Assembly (NCBI GenBank): GCA_014728185.1
Contig: WJMB01000138.1
Coordinates: 1 to 34,353, forward strand
DNA from: Candidatus Coatesiibacteriota bacterium
Lineage (GTDB): Bacteria; RBG-13-66-14
Direction: 5' to 3'
DNA length: 34,353 nucleotides
Part shown: positions 17,519 to 26,511 of the stretch, one piece after another
Layout: each line of letters begins with the position of its first letter
Position numbering within the stretch: position 1 is the first letter of the stretch
The notes under the pieces: generated by a model
The model's input: the letters and a program-made list of their open reading frames with translations, nothing else
Databases searched by the model: none
What the model was told of the DNA's origin: nothing
Position numbers and translations under genes: made by a program

Positions 17519-17687
17519 CACGCACCTCCAGGTAGTGCTTTCAATGGTTGCCGTCCGGACGACGAATCAGCCGGTAAGAGCCGTTAAACGCCCGGTGAAC
17601 GTAAATGCCGCTTCGATAACCACGGGCGATGAATACTGCGCTCGTTTACGGTGTAAAGCCCGGTCGGCGACAATGCGTTAGAATGGA

Positions 17688-17717
17688 TTTATAACACGCG
17701 ATTCGGCCGGGCGTCAA
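17688..17717 (-). promoter_or_regulatory. Putative sigma70 promoter for infC-rpmI-rplT
   Basis: On the minus strand: TTGACG (17717..17712), 18-nt spacer, TATAAA (17693..17688). Confidence 0.55.
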
Positions 17718-17718
17718 G

Positions 17719-17744
17719 CCCGGCGGGGCTGAAACCCCGCCGGG
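17719..17744 (-). terminator. Perfect 10-bp GC hairpin between thrS and infC (candidate thrS terminator)
   Basis: CCCGGCGGGG-CTGAAA-CCCCGCCGGG. It lacks a clear U tract and abuts the infC -35 element. Confidence 0.4.
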
Positions 17745-17758
17745 TGAGGGGGATCAGG

Positions 17759-19699
17759 TCAGCTCCAGCGGCCGATGAGCAAACGCTCGTCGCGCTCCCG
17801 GGTCAATTCGTCGAGGGCCTTCTGCAGTGAGACGTTGAAGGGCTTCTCTCCGTGGGGCCGCAGGTTGATATCGCCTGCTTCGACCTCCTTGGCGCCGACC
17901 ACGGCGACGTAGCGCACCTTGGCGGTCTCGGCGGCGGCGATGCGCGCCCCCAGCTTGCGGTTGGAGTCATCGACCGACACCCGGAAGCCGCGCTCGGCGA
18001 AACGGGCGGCGACGCCGCGGGCGTAGTCGTTGAACTCGTCGGCCACGGGCAGCACGCGCAGTTGTTCCGGAGCCAGCCAGAGGGGGAAGTCACCGGCGAA
18101 GTGCTCGATCAGCACGCCGATGAAGCGCTCGAAGCTGCCCAGGATGGCCCGGTGGACCAGCACCACGCGATGGCGCGCCCCGTCCTCGCCGACGTAGGTC
18201 AGGTCGAATCGCTCGGGGAGGTTGAAGTCGGCCTGGCAGGTCGAGGTCTGCCACTCTCGACCCAGGGCGTCGGTGACGTGGACATCGATTTTTGGTCCAT
18301 AGAAGGCCCCGCCGCCCTCGTCGACGTCATAGTCGAGACTGGAGTGCTCCAGGGCTCCGCGCAGGGCCGCCGTGGCCGATTCCCAGATCTCGTCGGAGCC
18401 CATCGAGTCCTCGGGCCGCGTCGAGAGGGTGTAGCGCACCGGCAGGCCGAAGACGGCGAAGAGGTCGCGCACGAAGGCCAGCACACCCTCGATCTCGCCG
18501 CCCAACTGCTCCGGCGTGCAAAAGATGTGGGCGTCGTCGATGGTGAAGCCGCGCACGCGCAGCATACCGTGGAGCACGCCGGAGAGCTCGTTGCGGTAGA
18601 CCTGGCCGAACTCGTAGATCCGGTAGGGCAGCTCGCGGTAGGAGTGCAGCCCCGTGTCGTAGATCAGCACGTGCCCCGGGCAGTTCATCGGCTTGACGGC
18701 GTAATCGGCGTCGTCGCCCTCAAGGCGGGCGAAGAACATCTTGTCCCGGTAGTGCTCGTAGTGGCCCGAGGTGCGCCAGAGGTCGCTGCGGAAGATGTGC
18801 GGCGTGCGCACCAGGCGGTAGCCGCGCTCACGGTACATCGCGTGGGCCAGGCGCTCGATCTCGTGGAACAGCACGGCGCCGGCGGGGTGGTAGAGGATCA
18901 TTCCCGGGCCGTGGTCCTCGGCGACGCTGAACAGCTCCATCTCCTTGCCCAGCTTGCGGTGGTCGCGTCGCTTGGCTTCCTCGATGCGCTCCAGGTATGC
19001 TTCGAGCTGCTTCTTCTTGGGAAAGGCCGTGCCGTAGATACGCGAGAGCATCGGCCGGTTCTCGTCGCCGCGCCAGTAGGCCCCGGCCACGCTGAGCAGC
19101 TTGGGCACCCCCAAGCGCCCCGTCGAGGGCAGGTGAGGCCCCTTGCAGAGGTCGACGAAGTCGCCGTCGCGGTAGAAGCTGACCACGGCGTCCTCGGGCA
19201 GCTCATCGATCAGCTCGACCTTGAGCGCCTCGCCGCGCCGCTCCATCTCGGCCCGGGCGGCCTCGCGATCGACGACCTCGCGCTCCAGGGGCAGGTCCTC
19301 TTTGATGATCCGGACCATCTCGGCCTCGATGGCTTCCAGATCGTCCTCGGTAAAGGGCTTGTCCACCAGGAAGTCGTAGTAGTAGCCCTCGTCGATGGCC
19401 GGGCCGATGCCGTAGCGCACCTCGGGGAAGAGGCGCCCCACAGCCGTGGCCAGCACGTGGGCCGCCGTGTGCCAGTAAAACTCCTTGCCCTCGGGATCGT
19501 CGAACTTGACCAACGTGAATTCGTGCTCCCCGTCGGGCAGCTCGCGACCCAGGTCCCAGGGCTCACCGTCGACCAGGGCGCCCACGGCGGCGCGGGCCAG
19601 CCCGGCGCTGATGCCCAGGGCGACCTCCAGGGGCGTCGTCCCGGCGGGGTGCTCCTGCGCCGAGCCGTCGGGCAGGCGCAGCTTGATGTTCGCGGACAT
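17759..19699 (-). CDS. thrS: Threonine--tRNA ligase
   Basis: 646 aa. N-terminal TGS domain, HTAAHVLATAVGRLFPEVRYGIGPAIDEGYYYDF, GPHLPSTG, MNCPGHVLIY, RVRGFTIDDAHIFCTPEQ, GAFYGPKIDV. Confidence 0.98.
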   Translation of the reverse strand: MSANIKLRLPDGSAQEHPAGTTPLEVALGISAGLARAAVGALVDGEPWDLGRELPDGEHEFTLVKFDDPEGKEFYWHTAAHVLATAVGRLFPEVRYGIGPAIDEGYYYDFLVDKPFTEDDLEAIEAEMVRIIKEDLPLEREVVDREAARAEMERRGEALKVELIDELPEDAVVSFYRDGDFVDLCKGPHLPSTGRLGVPKLLSVAGAYWRGDENRPMLSRIYGTAFPKKKQLEAYLERIEEAKRRDHRKLGKEMELFSVAEDHGPGMILYHPAGAVLFHEIERLAHAMYRERGYRLVRTPHIFRSDLWRTSGHYEHYRDKMFFARLEGDDADYAVKPMNCPGHVLIYDTGLHSYRELPYRIYEFGQVYRNELSGVLHGMLRVRGFTIDDAHIFCTPEQLGGEIEGVLAFVRDLFAVFGLPVRYTLSTRPEDSMGSDEIWESATAALRGALEHSSLDYDVDEGGGAFYGPKIDVHVTDALGREWQTSTCQADFNLPERFDLTYVGEDGARHRVVLVHRAILGSFERFIGVLIEHFAGDFPLWLAPEQLRVLPVADEFNDYARGVAARFAERGFRVSVDDSNRKLGARIAAAETAKVRYVAVVGAKEVEAGDINLRPHGEKPFNVSLQKALDELTRERDERLLIGRWS

Positions 19700-19918
19700 A
19701 TTCTCTCCTTCAAAGGTAATCGCTATCCGCCCAGCGGCGGTTGCTCGTTATCTGGTCTGTATGGAAGGTGGAAAAAGAAGCCGCACGGTCGCCCCGTTGG
19801 CGCCCTGCGGTTCTATTGCGCTATTGTCTGCACGGGCCGGGTCCGGCCTGATAAGCCGATGAAAACAACACGAACGTACCCAGCCCCGAAAACAGCCCTT
19901 CCGCAGGCGCCCCGGGGA

Positions 19919-20101
19919 TCAACTAAAGAAGCCGGGGACGGTGGTCAACAGGACACCCAGGAAGAAGACGATCTGACCCGCGACGGCCGCCAACGGACCG
20001 ACGACCTTCACCCAGCGGCGCTTCGAAACCGAAGCGCGCCAGAAGCCGCCGACCAGCAGGGCCAGGCCAAATGCCGCCATTCCTGAATATCCCCAGGCCA
20101 C
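19919..20101 (-). CDS. Small (60 aa) hydrophobic membrane protein
   Basis: GTG start. MAWGYSGMAAFGLALLVGGFWRASVSKRRWVKVVGPLAAVAGQIVFFLGVLLTTVPGFFS has two hydrophobic segments, and a strong promoter lies directly upstream. Confidence 0.55.
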   Translation of the reverse strand: MAWGYSGMAAFGLALLVGGFWRASVSKRRWVKVVGPLAAVAGQIVFFLGVLLTTVPGFFS

Positions 20102-20141
20102 CTCGATGCCTTTCGGATGGGTTGCAGTTTGCTTGTGCTAG

Positions 20142-20170
20142 AATATAGGCGCTCAAGGCCGAGCTGTCAA
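20142..20170 (-). promoter_or_regulatory. Strong sigma70-type promoter driving the small membrane protein and probably thrS
   Basis: On the minus strand: TTGACA (20170..20165), 17-nt spacer, TATATT (20147..20142). Confidence 0.7.
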
Positions 20171-20342
20171 GTGAGATAGCAATCAAGGGGGCGACCGCTG
20201 GAAGAGCCGCAAGCCGGATAGCTTGGGCACGCCAGTCAGGAGGCTCACCTTGCGTAACATCGCCCATCGAGTAAGCACCGGGGTAACCGCAACGGCGGTC
20301 CCCCACTCCGTTTCGCTCCTTCATCAGCCGAGAGGTTCCCGC

Positions 20343-22814
20343 ATGACCCCACCAAACCGAACAGCCGTCCGCCTGTTAATTGCGCTCGCCATCATGGGCG
20401 GCTCGGTGAGCTCTTCCGCCGCGCCCCGGGTCGTTGTCGAGGCCGCCGTCGACGCAGCCTGGACCCTCGAGGCCCGGGCCGCCTACGAGCTGATCAACGA
20501 CACCGCCGAGCCCCGGCGGGAATGGCTGTTCAGCTTTCCGGCCAACCGCGACGCCGACCCCGGTTTCGTCGGGACCGTCGAGGCGCTGGAGCTCTACGCC
20601 GATAACGAGCGCGGCCCCTACCGCTTCGACGCGCCGGCGGAGCTGCTGGCGGTGAGTTCGGCTGACTGTCCGGTGGAGTCATGGAGCCTGTCGGGGACCG
20701 ATCTGCGTGTCGTGTTGGAAGAGTCCGTCCAGCCCGGTCAGCACGTGGACCTTGAACTGCACTGGCGCCAACCCGTGCCCGAGTTCCGCCACCGTTGGGG
20801 TCGCACCTCCGAGCTCTGCCTGCTGGCCGACTGGTACCCGCTGCCTCGACCGAACCCGGCCCTGGAGCCCAACACCTTCATCCCCGAAAAACCCTGGATC
20901 GCGCCGACGCCTTTCGAGCATGAACTGGAGGTCAACCTGACCCCGCCGCCGGGTTGGGCCTTGGTCGGCGGGGCCGGCGCCGAGGTACTGCTGCTGCCCG
21001 AGGGGCGTCTTGACGAGGTGCGGACCGAGGTCTGGGACGGCGCAACGGTCAGGCTGGTCGGCCTGATCGAGGACCCGGCCCCGGACTTCGCCTGGGCGGC
21101 GCGCTTCGAGGAGCTCTTCGCCGGCTGGATCGGCGGTGAACCGCCCCGGCTGGTCCTCTCGGCCGAGGTCCCCCTCACCGGCGACGAGGCTTATCGGGAC
21201 TTCGTCGTCATCGGCGAGGGCAACCGGCCCTGGCTCTGGCGGGCCAACCACCTGCTGCTGGCCCGGCAGATCGTCCGCCGCCGCCTTGAGCGCCCCGACC
21301 TCACCCTCTCCCTGCTGGAGGCGCTGAGCCAGCGCCTCGCCCGACGGGCCCTCGTCGAAACCCTGGGCGACGGCCGGGACCTGCTGCCCTATGCGTTGCC
21401 CGCCGAGCTCTTCGACGTCACCCAGCAACGCTGGAGCGAGAACCTGATTTACAGCTACCGCGCCTTTGGCTACCCCGATGATTTCCTGCGCCACGCCGAA
21501 CGCCAACCCACGCCCGAGTTCTACGACATCGCCGCCCGGCGCATCCCCGACGAGCACCTGGCCGAACTCGAGGAGGGCCTCGGTTTCGAGCGCTTCTCGA
21601 CGGCGATACGCTACTACCTCGGGGGCGCCCTGCCCGATGATCCCGAGCTGCTGCGCGCCTTGGCCGCGTCCGGCTTCCAACACGACGCTCAGCAACAGCG
21701 ACCCGTCATCGAAGACGCAAGGGGCGACGACTCTGAATCCTGGATCCGCCTGCTGCCCGAGCTCTTCTCGCCGGAGCGCTGGACGCTGTCTGTCTCGCCC
21801 TTCGGCTGGCTCGACGAGGACGACAGCCTCTCCCTGGGCTGCGCCCTGTGGGGCCGCCGCGGGGTCTCCCTGGCCCCGATGGAGCTCTGGGGCACCGACG
21901 ATGTGCTGCTGGTGGCCAACTACAACCTCGAACACGACGACTACAATCTGCTGGCCCAGTACACCACGCCGTTGGCGCCGGGTCCGGCAAGACCCCGAAT
22001 CGGCGCCGGCGTCTTCGCCCGACGCGACGAGATCGGCGCTCAGGCGCTGCTGAACCTCCAGTGGAGCGATTATCCGGGCTACGCCCCGCGCCGTGAGCTG
22101 ACCCTGGGGCTCGAATACGCCTGGATGCGGCCCTTCGCCTCCTACTATCCCAACGGCCTGGAGGGCGACGACGGCCGCCAGCTCTCAGTCTACGCTTCCT
22201 TCTTCCTCGACGGCCGCGGTCCCCTGGGCGGAGTGCAGTCGCTGACCCGCCTCGAGTACGCCTTCGATCCCCTGCCCGAGCTCTCCAGCGATCCGGCTAT
22301 CGACTACTGGCGGCTCTGGCTGGTCAACCAGCTCGAATACCGCCTGGCGAGCTTCCTGCACCCCCGGCTGCGCTTCACCCTGGGCCGGATCTCCGGACAG
22401 GCCCCGGCGCAGCGCCTGCCCGAGCTCACCGAGGACAACGTCGAGCCCCAGTACCATCTGCTTCGTCGGCCCCAAGCCGCCGAGATGCGCGGCTACAACG
22501 ACCTCGACATCTTCGGCGAGGGAGTCTGCGTCCTCTCGGCGGAGCTGAACACGCCCCTGCTTTGGGGGCTGGAGGCCGGGGTCTTCTGCGACTACGGCGA
22601 GGGCGGCGCCCCCCTCGGCGAGCTCTTCGACACCTTCGACAACTGGCGCGCCTCCGTCGGACCCCTGCTGCGCTGGCGCTTCGCCGGGGCCTCCGTCGAG
22701 GCCCACTTCCCGCTCTGGATCAACCGGCCCTACGATTCCGCCACCCGTCTCGATGATCCCGCCGCTCCCCGCTGGGATTGGCGGGTGGATCTGGACGCCT
22801 CGCTGAGCTTCTGA
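20343..22814 (+). CDS. Large secreted or outer-membrane protein: degenerate M1-peptidase-like region followed by a beta-barrel-like C-terminus
   Basis: ORF 20223..22814; the likely start is the ATG at 20343 (MTPPNRTAVRLLIALAIMGGSVSSSAAP, signal peptide, upstream GAGAGG). M1-like segments: LCLLADWYPLPRPN..., FEHELEVNLTPPPGWALVGGAG, DFAWAARFEE. No HExxH seen. Aromatic alternating segments suggest a barrel at the C-terminus. Confidence 0.6.
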   Translation: MTPPNRTAVRLLIALAIMGGSVSSSAAPRVVVEAAVDAAWTLEARAAYELINDTAEPRREWLFSFPANRDADPGFVGTVEALELYADNERGPYRFDAPAELLAVSSADCPVESWSLSGTDLRVVLEESVQPGQHVDLELHWRQPVPEFRHRWGRTSELCLLADWYPLPRPNPALEPNTFIPEKPWIAPTPFEHELEVNLTPPPGWALVGGAGAEVLLLPEGRLDEVRTEVWDGATVRLVGLIEDPAPDFAWAARFEELFAGWIGGEPPRLVLSAEVPLTGDEAYRDFVVIGEGNRPWLWRANHLLLARQIVRRRLERPDLTLSLLEALSQRLARRALVETLGDGRDLLPYALPAELFDVTQQRWSENLIYSYRAFGYPDDFLRHAERQPTPEFYDIAARRIPDEHLAELEEGLGFERFSTAIRYYLGGALPDDPELLRALAASGFQHDAQQQRPVIEDARGDDSESWIRLLPELFSPERWTLSVSPFGWLDEDDSLSLGCALWGRRGVSLAPMELWGTDDVLLVANYNLEHDDYNLLAQYTTPLAPGPARPRIGAGVFARRDEIGAQALLNLQWSDYPGYAPRRELTLGLEYAWMRPFASYYPNGLEGDDGRQLSVYASFFLDGRGPLGGVQSLTRLEYAFDPLPELSSDPAIDYWRLWLVNQLEYRLASFLHPRLRFTLGRISGQAPAQRLPELTEDNVEPQYHLLRRPQAAEMRGYNDLDIFGEGVCVLSAELNTPLLWGLEAGVFCDYGEGGAPLGELFDTFDNWRASVGPLLRWRFAGASVEAHFPLWINRPYDSATRLDDPAAPRWDWRVDLDASLSF

Positions 22815-23132
22815 TGGCGCGGCTTCCAGCTTGGACCTGTTGGGCGTTCATTCATTGTGAAACCCGTGCGCTCAACCACACAGAAACACCCCTGGCGAAT
22901 GTGGTACAGTTAAGGCCGCCTCCGATTACAATGAGCGCTTGACTGTCGCCTCCCTTCTTTTCACCGCATATTGGCCATAGCGGTTCGACTAGAATGAACC
23001 GGGAAACCGGTGTCTTCGTAGATAGCGGGAACAGCGTTCCCATCGGTGATGTCGTTTGCTCCGGCCCCTCGATAAGTCCATCAAGCACGTAAACCAGGCT
23101 TTCACATCAACCCGACCGACCCTGGAAGGCCC

Positions 23133-24350
23133 ATGCTCTGGGACCTGATCAAGAACGTCTTCGCTCAGATGCGCGCCCACCTGATGCGCAGCATCCTGAC
23201 GATGTTGGGGATCATCATCGCGGTGATGACCGTGGTGACGATCCTCTCCCTGGTCGGTGGTCTGGACGCCTTCGTCCGCGAGCAGATCGGCAACCTGGGC
23301 GCCAACAGCATCATCATCAGCCGCATGGGCATCGTCAACAGCCAGGAGGACTGGATGGAGGCGGTCAAGCGGCCCCGGGTGACCCTGGAAGACTACGAGG
23401 ACCTTACCCGGCGAATGCGCGGCCGCTACCTCTACGCCTCGCCGCGCATCTTCGCCTACCTGAACCTCAAGGCCGGCAACACCGCGCTGCGCTTCGTGAT
23501 GAGCGTGGGCTGCAACGAGCAGATGATCAGCATCAACGAGCGCTCCCTGGAGGCCGGACGCTACTTCTCCGCCGCCGAGGTGCGCCATAAGCGCAACGTG
23601 ACGGTCATCGGCTCGGAGATCGCCGAGCAGCTTTACGGCGAGACCGATCCCATCGGCCGCCGGGTTTATATCGGCGGGCGGCCCTTCAACGTCATCGGCG
23701 TCTACGAAGCCCAGGGCACGGTGATGGGGCAACCCACCGACGACTTCATCGAGCTGCCCCACACCAGCCTGACCAAAAGCTTCGGCTCGCGCCGCTCCAT
23801 CGCCATCGCCCTGCGCGCCGCCAGCCACGAGGACCTGCAGGAGCTCATCGACACCGCCGAGCGCGAGATGCGCCAGATCCGCCGCCTGGACGCCGGAGAG
23901 CCCAACAACTTCGGCATCATCACCGAGGAGTTGATGCTCTCCACCTTCGAGCAGATGAGCGGCCTGATCTTCGCCGTGATGATCGTCGTCGGCGCCGTCA
24001 GCCTGGTCGTGGGCGGCATCGGGATCATGAACGTCATGCTGGTCTCGGTCTCCGAGCGCACCCGGGAGATCGGTATCCGCAAGGCCGTCGGTGCCACCAA
24101 CCGCGACATCCTGCGCCAGTTTCTGACCGAGGCCGTGGCCATCACCGCGGTGGGCGGGCTGATCGGCATCGCCCTGGGCGCCCTGCTGGGCAACTTCATC
24201 GGCGGTCTGGTCGACCTGCCGGTGAGCATCTCCGTGCTCTCGGTGATCCTCTCGCTGGGCTTCTCCGGCCTGGTGGGGATCAGCTTCGGCATCTTCCCGG
24301 CGCTCAAGGCCTCGCGCCTGGACCCCATCGTCGCCCTGCAGAAGGTTTAG
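23133..24350 (+). CDS. ABC transporter permease, MacB/FtsX type
   Basis: 405 aa. MRSILTMLGIIIAVMTVVTILSLVGGLDAFV..., GSEIAEQLYGETDPIGRRVYIGGRPFNVIGVYE, GGIGIMNVMLVSVSERTREIGIRKAVGATNRDIL. Confidence 0.93.
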   Translation: MLWDLIKNVFAQMRAHLMRSILTMLGIIIAVMTVVTILSLVGGLDAFVREQIGNLGANSIIISRMGIVNSQEDWMEAVKRPRVTLEDYEDLTRRMRGRYLYASPRIFAYLNLKAGNTALRFVMSVGCNEQMISINERSLEAGRYFSAAEVRHKRNVTVIGSEIAEQLYGETDPIGRRVYIGGRPFNVIGVYEAQGTVMGQPTDDFIELPHTSLTKSFGSRRSIAIALRAASHEDLQELIDTAEREMRQIRRLDAGEPNNFGIITEELMLSTFEQMSGLIFAVMIVVGAVSLVVGGIGIMNVMLVSVSERTREIGIRKAVGATNRDILRQFLTEAVAITAVGGLIGIALGALLGNFIGGLVDLPVSISVLSVILSLGFSGLVGISFGIFPALKASRLDPIVALQKV

Positions 24351-24417
24351 CAGGGACATCCAAGACCAGCTTGAATGACGGCGTTAACCGGACCGGCAGA
24401 GCCCCGCATTTCTGATA

Positions 24418-24641
24418 GGCACCATGGAATGTGTTTGGAATGAATCAGGGCGGATACTGACAGGCTCACCGAGCAGGCAATCGCCGACTGCAGGCTTATT
24501 CACAGTGCAGTTTATCATCCGAGCACACCCCATATCGCCGCCGCTTCTTGACCGCTGATAAGTGACAGGCGCATCTGCTGCTACACGCGTCTTATCAGGA
24601 TAATACAATCGCTACTCGATCCGCACAGGGTATACGATCCC
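24418..24641 (+). repeat. RepB copy B5 (224 bp, internally shortened)
   Basis: GGCACCATGGAATGTGTTTGGAAT...GATCCGCACAGGGTATACGATCCC. Flanks TTCTGATA / TCCTGAGA (6/8). Confidence 0.7.
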
Positions 24642-24725
24642 TCCTGAGAGGCATACGTCTGAGAGGCTTGACCATTCTCGACCGTGTTCCGGGTTGCTGA
24701 TGATCACTCCATGATCCTCGGTTAT

Positions 24726-24767
24726 GCAAGGCAAAATGGCCGCCCACGGGCGACCATTTTGCCTTGC
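24726..24767. terminator. Long bidirectional terminator-like hairpin between convergent genes
   Basis: GCAAGGCAAAATGGCCGCCC...GGGCGACCATTTTGCCTTGC: about 20 bp of stem with one mismatch and a tiny loop. Confidence 0.6.
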
Positions 24768-24799
24768 TGTTGGAAACCGTTTTACTGGAGAAACTTCGG

Positions 24800-25780
24800 C
24801 TACTCCACCAGGTAGGTCAGGATCTCCTCGAAGAGGCCGGCGGTGTCTTTGGGCAAGGAGTGCGCCACGCCCGGCTCGACGACGAAGCGCAGCTCGACGC
24901 CGGCACTTTCCAGTACACCGGCTGCCTCGCGCAGGGACTCCACCCGCTCGGCGTCGTCCTCCAGGCCGATCCAGAGGTAGCAACGCAGCCCGGCCTCGGC
25001 GGCTTCGGCGGCGTATTCGGCCCAGAGCGGGTTCCAGCCTCCAGCCAGGGGGAAGATGCCGCCAAAGACCCCGGGGTTGCGCAGGCCCACACCCAGGCAG
25101 ACAGCTCCGCCCTGGCTGAACCCGCCCAGCAGCACGCGACTCTCGTTGATGCCGTACTCGGATTCCAGGAGCTCCAGGGTCTCCAGCACCCGGGCCTCGG
25201 CGCCGTCGATGCCGCTCCAGACGAAGGCCCGGGGTCCGCGGACCTCGTCGGCGTAGGGAGCGACGAAGAGGTAGCCCCGCTCGGTGAAGGTTCCGGCGAT
25301 CTCATCGCACAGCAGGGGCTCCGGGCTCCCGCCGTAGCCGTGGAGCATGACGACCACGGGGTAGCCGCCGTCGCCGGGGGGATCCTCGGGCAGGGATACC
25401 TGAGGGGGCCGGTCTTTCTCCCGGAGCTCCTCGATCAGCCCGAGGACCTCGGCGATGCGCAACTGGAAGGCGTCGCCATCGCGGATAGAATCGAAGTCGC
25501 TGTCATCGATGAAGGAGTAGACGCCCAGCTCGATGGCCCGATCCAGGTAGAGCAGGGCGCGGTCGGCCTCTCCGATCAGGGCGTAGCAGCAGGCCGCGTT
25601 GTAAGCCGTGTAGGGGCAATCGGGGTGGTTGATGTAGTGCTCATCAAGCAGCCGGGCGGCCTCGGCGTAGTCCCCGGCGTCGTACAACTCCATGGCCTCG
25701 AGATAGCGGTTGTGCTTCTGCTGGGCGAAAACCAGCGCTGGAAGCAGCAGCGAAAGCAAAAGCGGAACAAGGCGCTTCAT
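24800..25780 (-). CDS. Secreted TPR-containing alpha/beta hydrolase (phospholipase/carboxylesterase-like)
   Basis: 326 aa. Signal peptide; TPR-like region (AMELYDAGDYAEAARLLDEHYINHP...YNAACCYALIGEADRALLYLDRAIELG); hydrolase motifs VVMLHGYGGSPE, LLGGFSQGGAVCLG and a C-terminal AHSLP His. Confidence 0.82.
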   Translation of the reverse strand: MKRLVPLLLSLLLPALVFAQQKHNRYLEAMELYDAGDYAEAARLLDEHYINHPDCPYTAYNAACCYALIGEADRALLYLDRAIELGVYSFIDDSDFDSIRDGDAFQLRIAEVLGLIEELREKDRPPQVSLPEDPPGDGGYPVVVMLHGYGGSPEPLLCDEIAGTFTERGYLFVAPYADEVRGPRAFVWSGIDGAEARVLETLELLESEYGINESRVLLGGFSQGGAVCLGVGLRNPGVFGGIFPLAGGWNPLWAEYAAEAAEAGLRCYLWIGLEDDAERVESLREAAGVLESAGVELRFVVEPGVAHSLPKDTAGLFEEILTYLVE

Positions 25781-25985
25781 TTTTGACCTCCCCTGGGTCG
25801 GGTGAGCTCATCATTACTGGACTCCGCTATCTAGGATACACCCGACACCACCTCGGTTGCGCTGTACTTGAGGGGATGACCCAGTGTGTCGAACCGCGCC
25901 GGTTCAATAGGCTGTTATGATACAGTGCAGTTAGAAAAAATACACGCCTGTCGTATTGTTATTGTTATGATATCATTAATACTAT

Positions 25986-26332
25986 GGGATTATCACCTGA
26001 AACTTAACCGACATTGAAAGGACACTGAGCGGAATATAGAGCGAAAGTGCCAACAACCAGCTCACGAATGGCTCCAGATCGATATGCCAATATTATCATA
26101 TCTGCTAAGTAGCTATTTAAAAGCATATGGCATCCTAAGACTGTGAAGCCAAGGATGTACGCCAGGAGTCGCGATTACTCGACTCGCAACGTTCCATTAG
26201 AATGTTCCGCTTAGAGAACATACGTTTTATGCCAACGGGCAACACACGGACACTGACAACCCGCATGGCAATAAGACACTAAACAACAGGCTATTGGCCA
26301 TATATGCCTGTCCAGGTACGTGTCGTTATCCT
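25986..26332 (+). repeat. RepC copy C3 (347 bp)
   Basis: GGGATTATCACCTGAAACTTAACC...CTGTCCAGGTACGTGTCGTTATCCT; diverged homolog of C2. Confidence 0.75.
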
Positions 26333-26343
26333 CTATTCAATGA

Positions 26344-26375
26344 CCCCTCAGCGTGAAGCTCCTGAGGGGCGTTTT
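26344..26375 (+). terminator. Rho-independent terminator-like hairpin next to RepC copy C3
   Basis: CCCCTCAG-cgtgaagctc-CTGAGGGG followed by CGTTTTC. No plus-strand gene is evident upstream. Confidence 0.5.
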
Positions 26376-26511
26376 CATATCTAACGCAGCATCGTAGAGG
26401 TGTTAAGCACACCAGTACTGATGCTAACCTGCCAGTTCTGTCCGTTATCGTACTGTTTTCGCCGTTTGAAGTCCGGAACATGGTCGGTGACCTGGTTACG
26501 ATATACATCCC

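Noticed and set aside
24351-24800. Transposase remnants within repeat islands
   Set aside because: No ORF in any RepA/B/C copy shows DDE/DEDD or HUH transposase motifs; the elements are treated as non-coding.
25986-26340. 8-bp target duplication around RepC C3, and around A2, A3, B4 and B7
   Set aside because: Flanks compared and no convincing match found (e.g. AATACTAT / CTATTCAA for C3); these copies are too diverged or rearranged to use as evidence.
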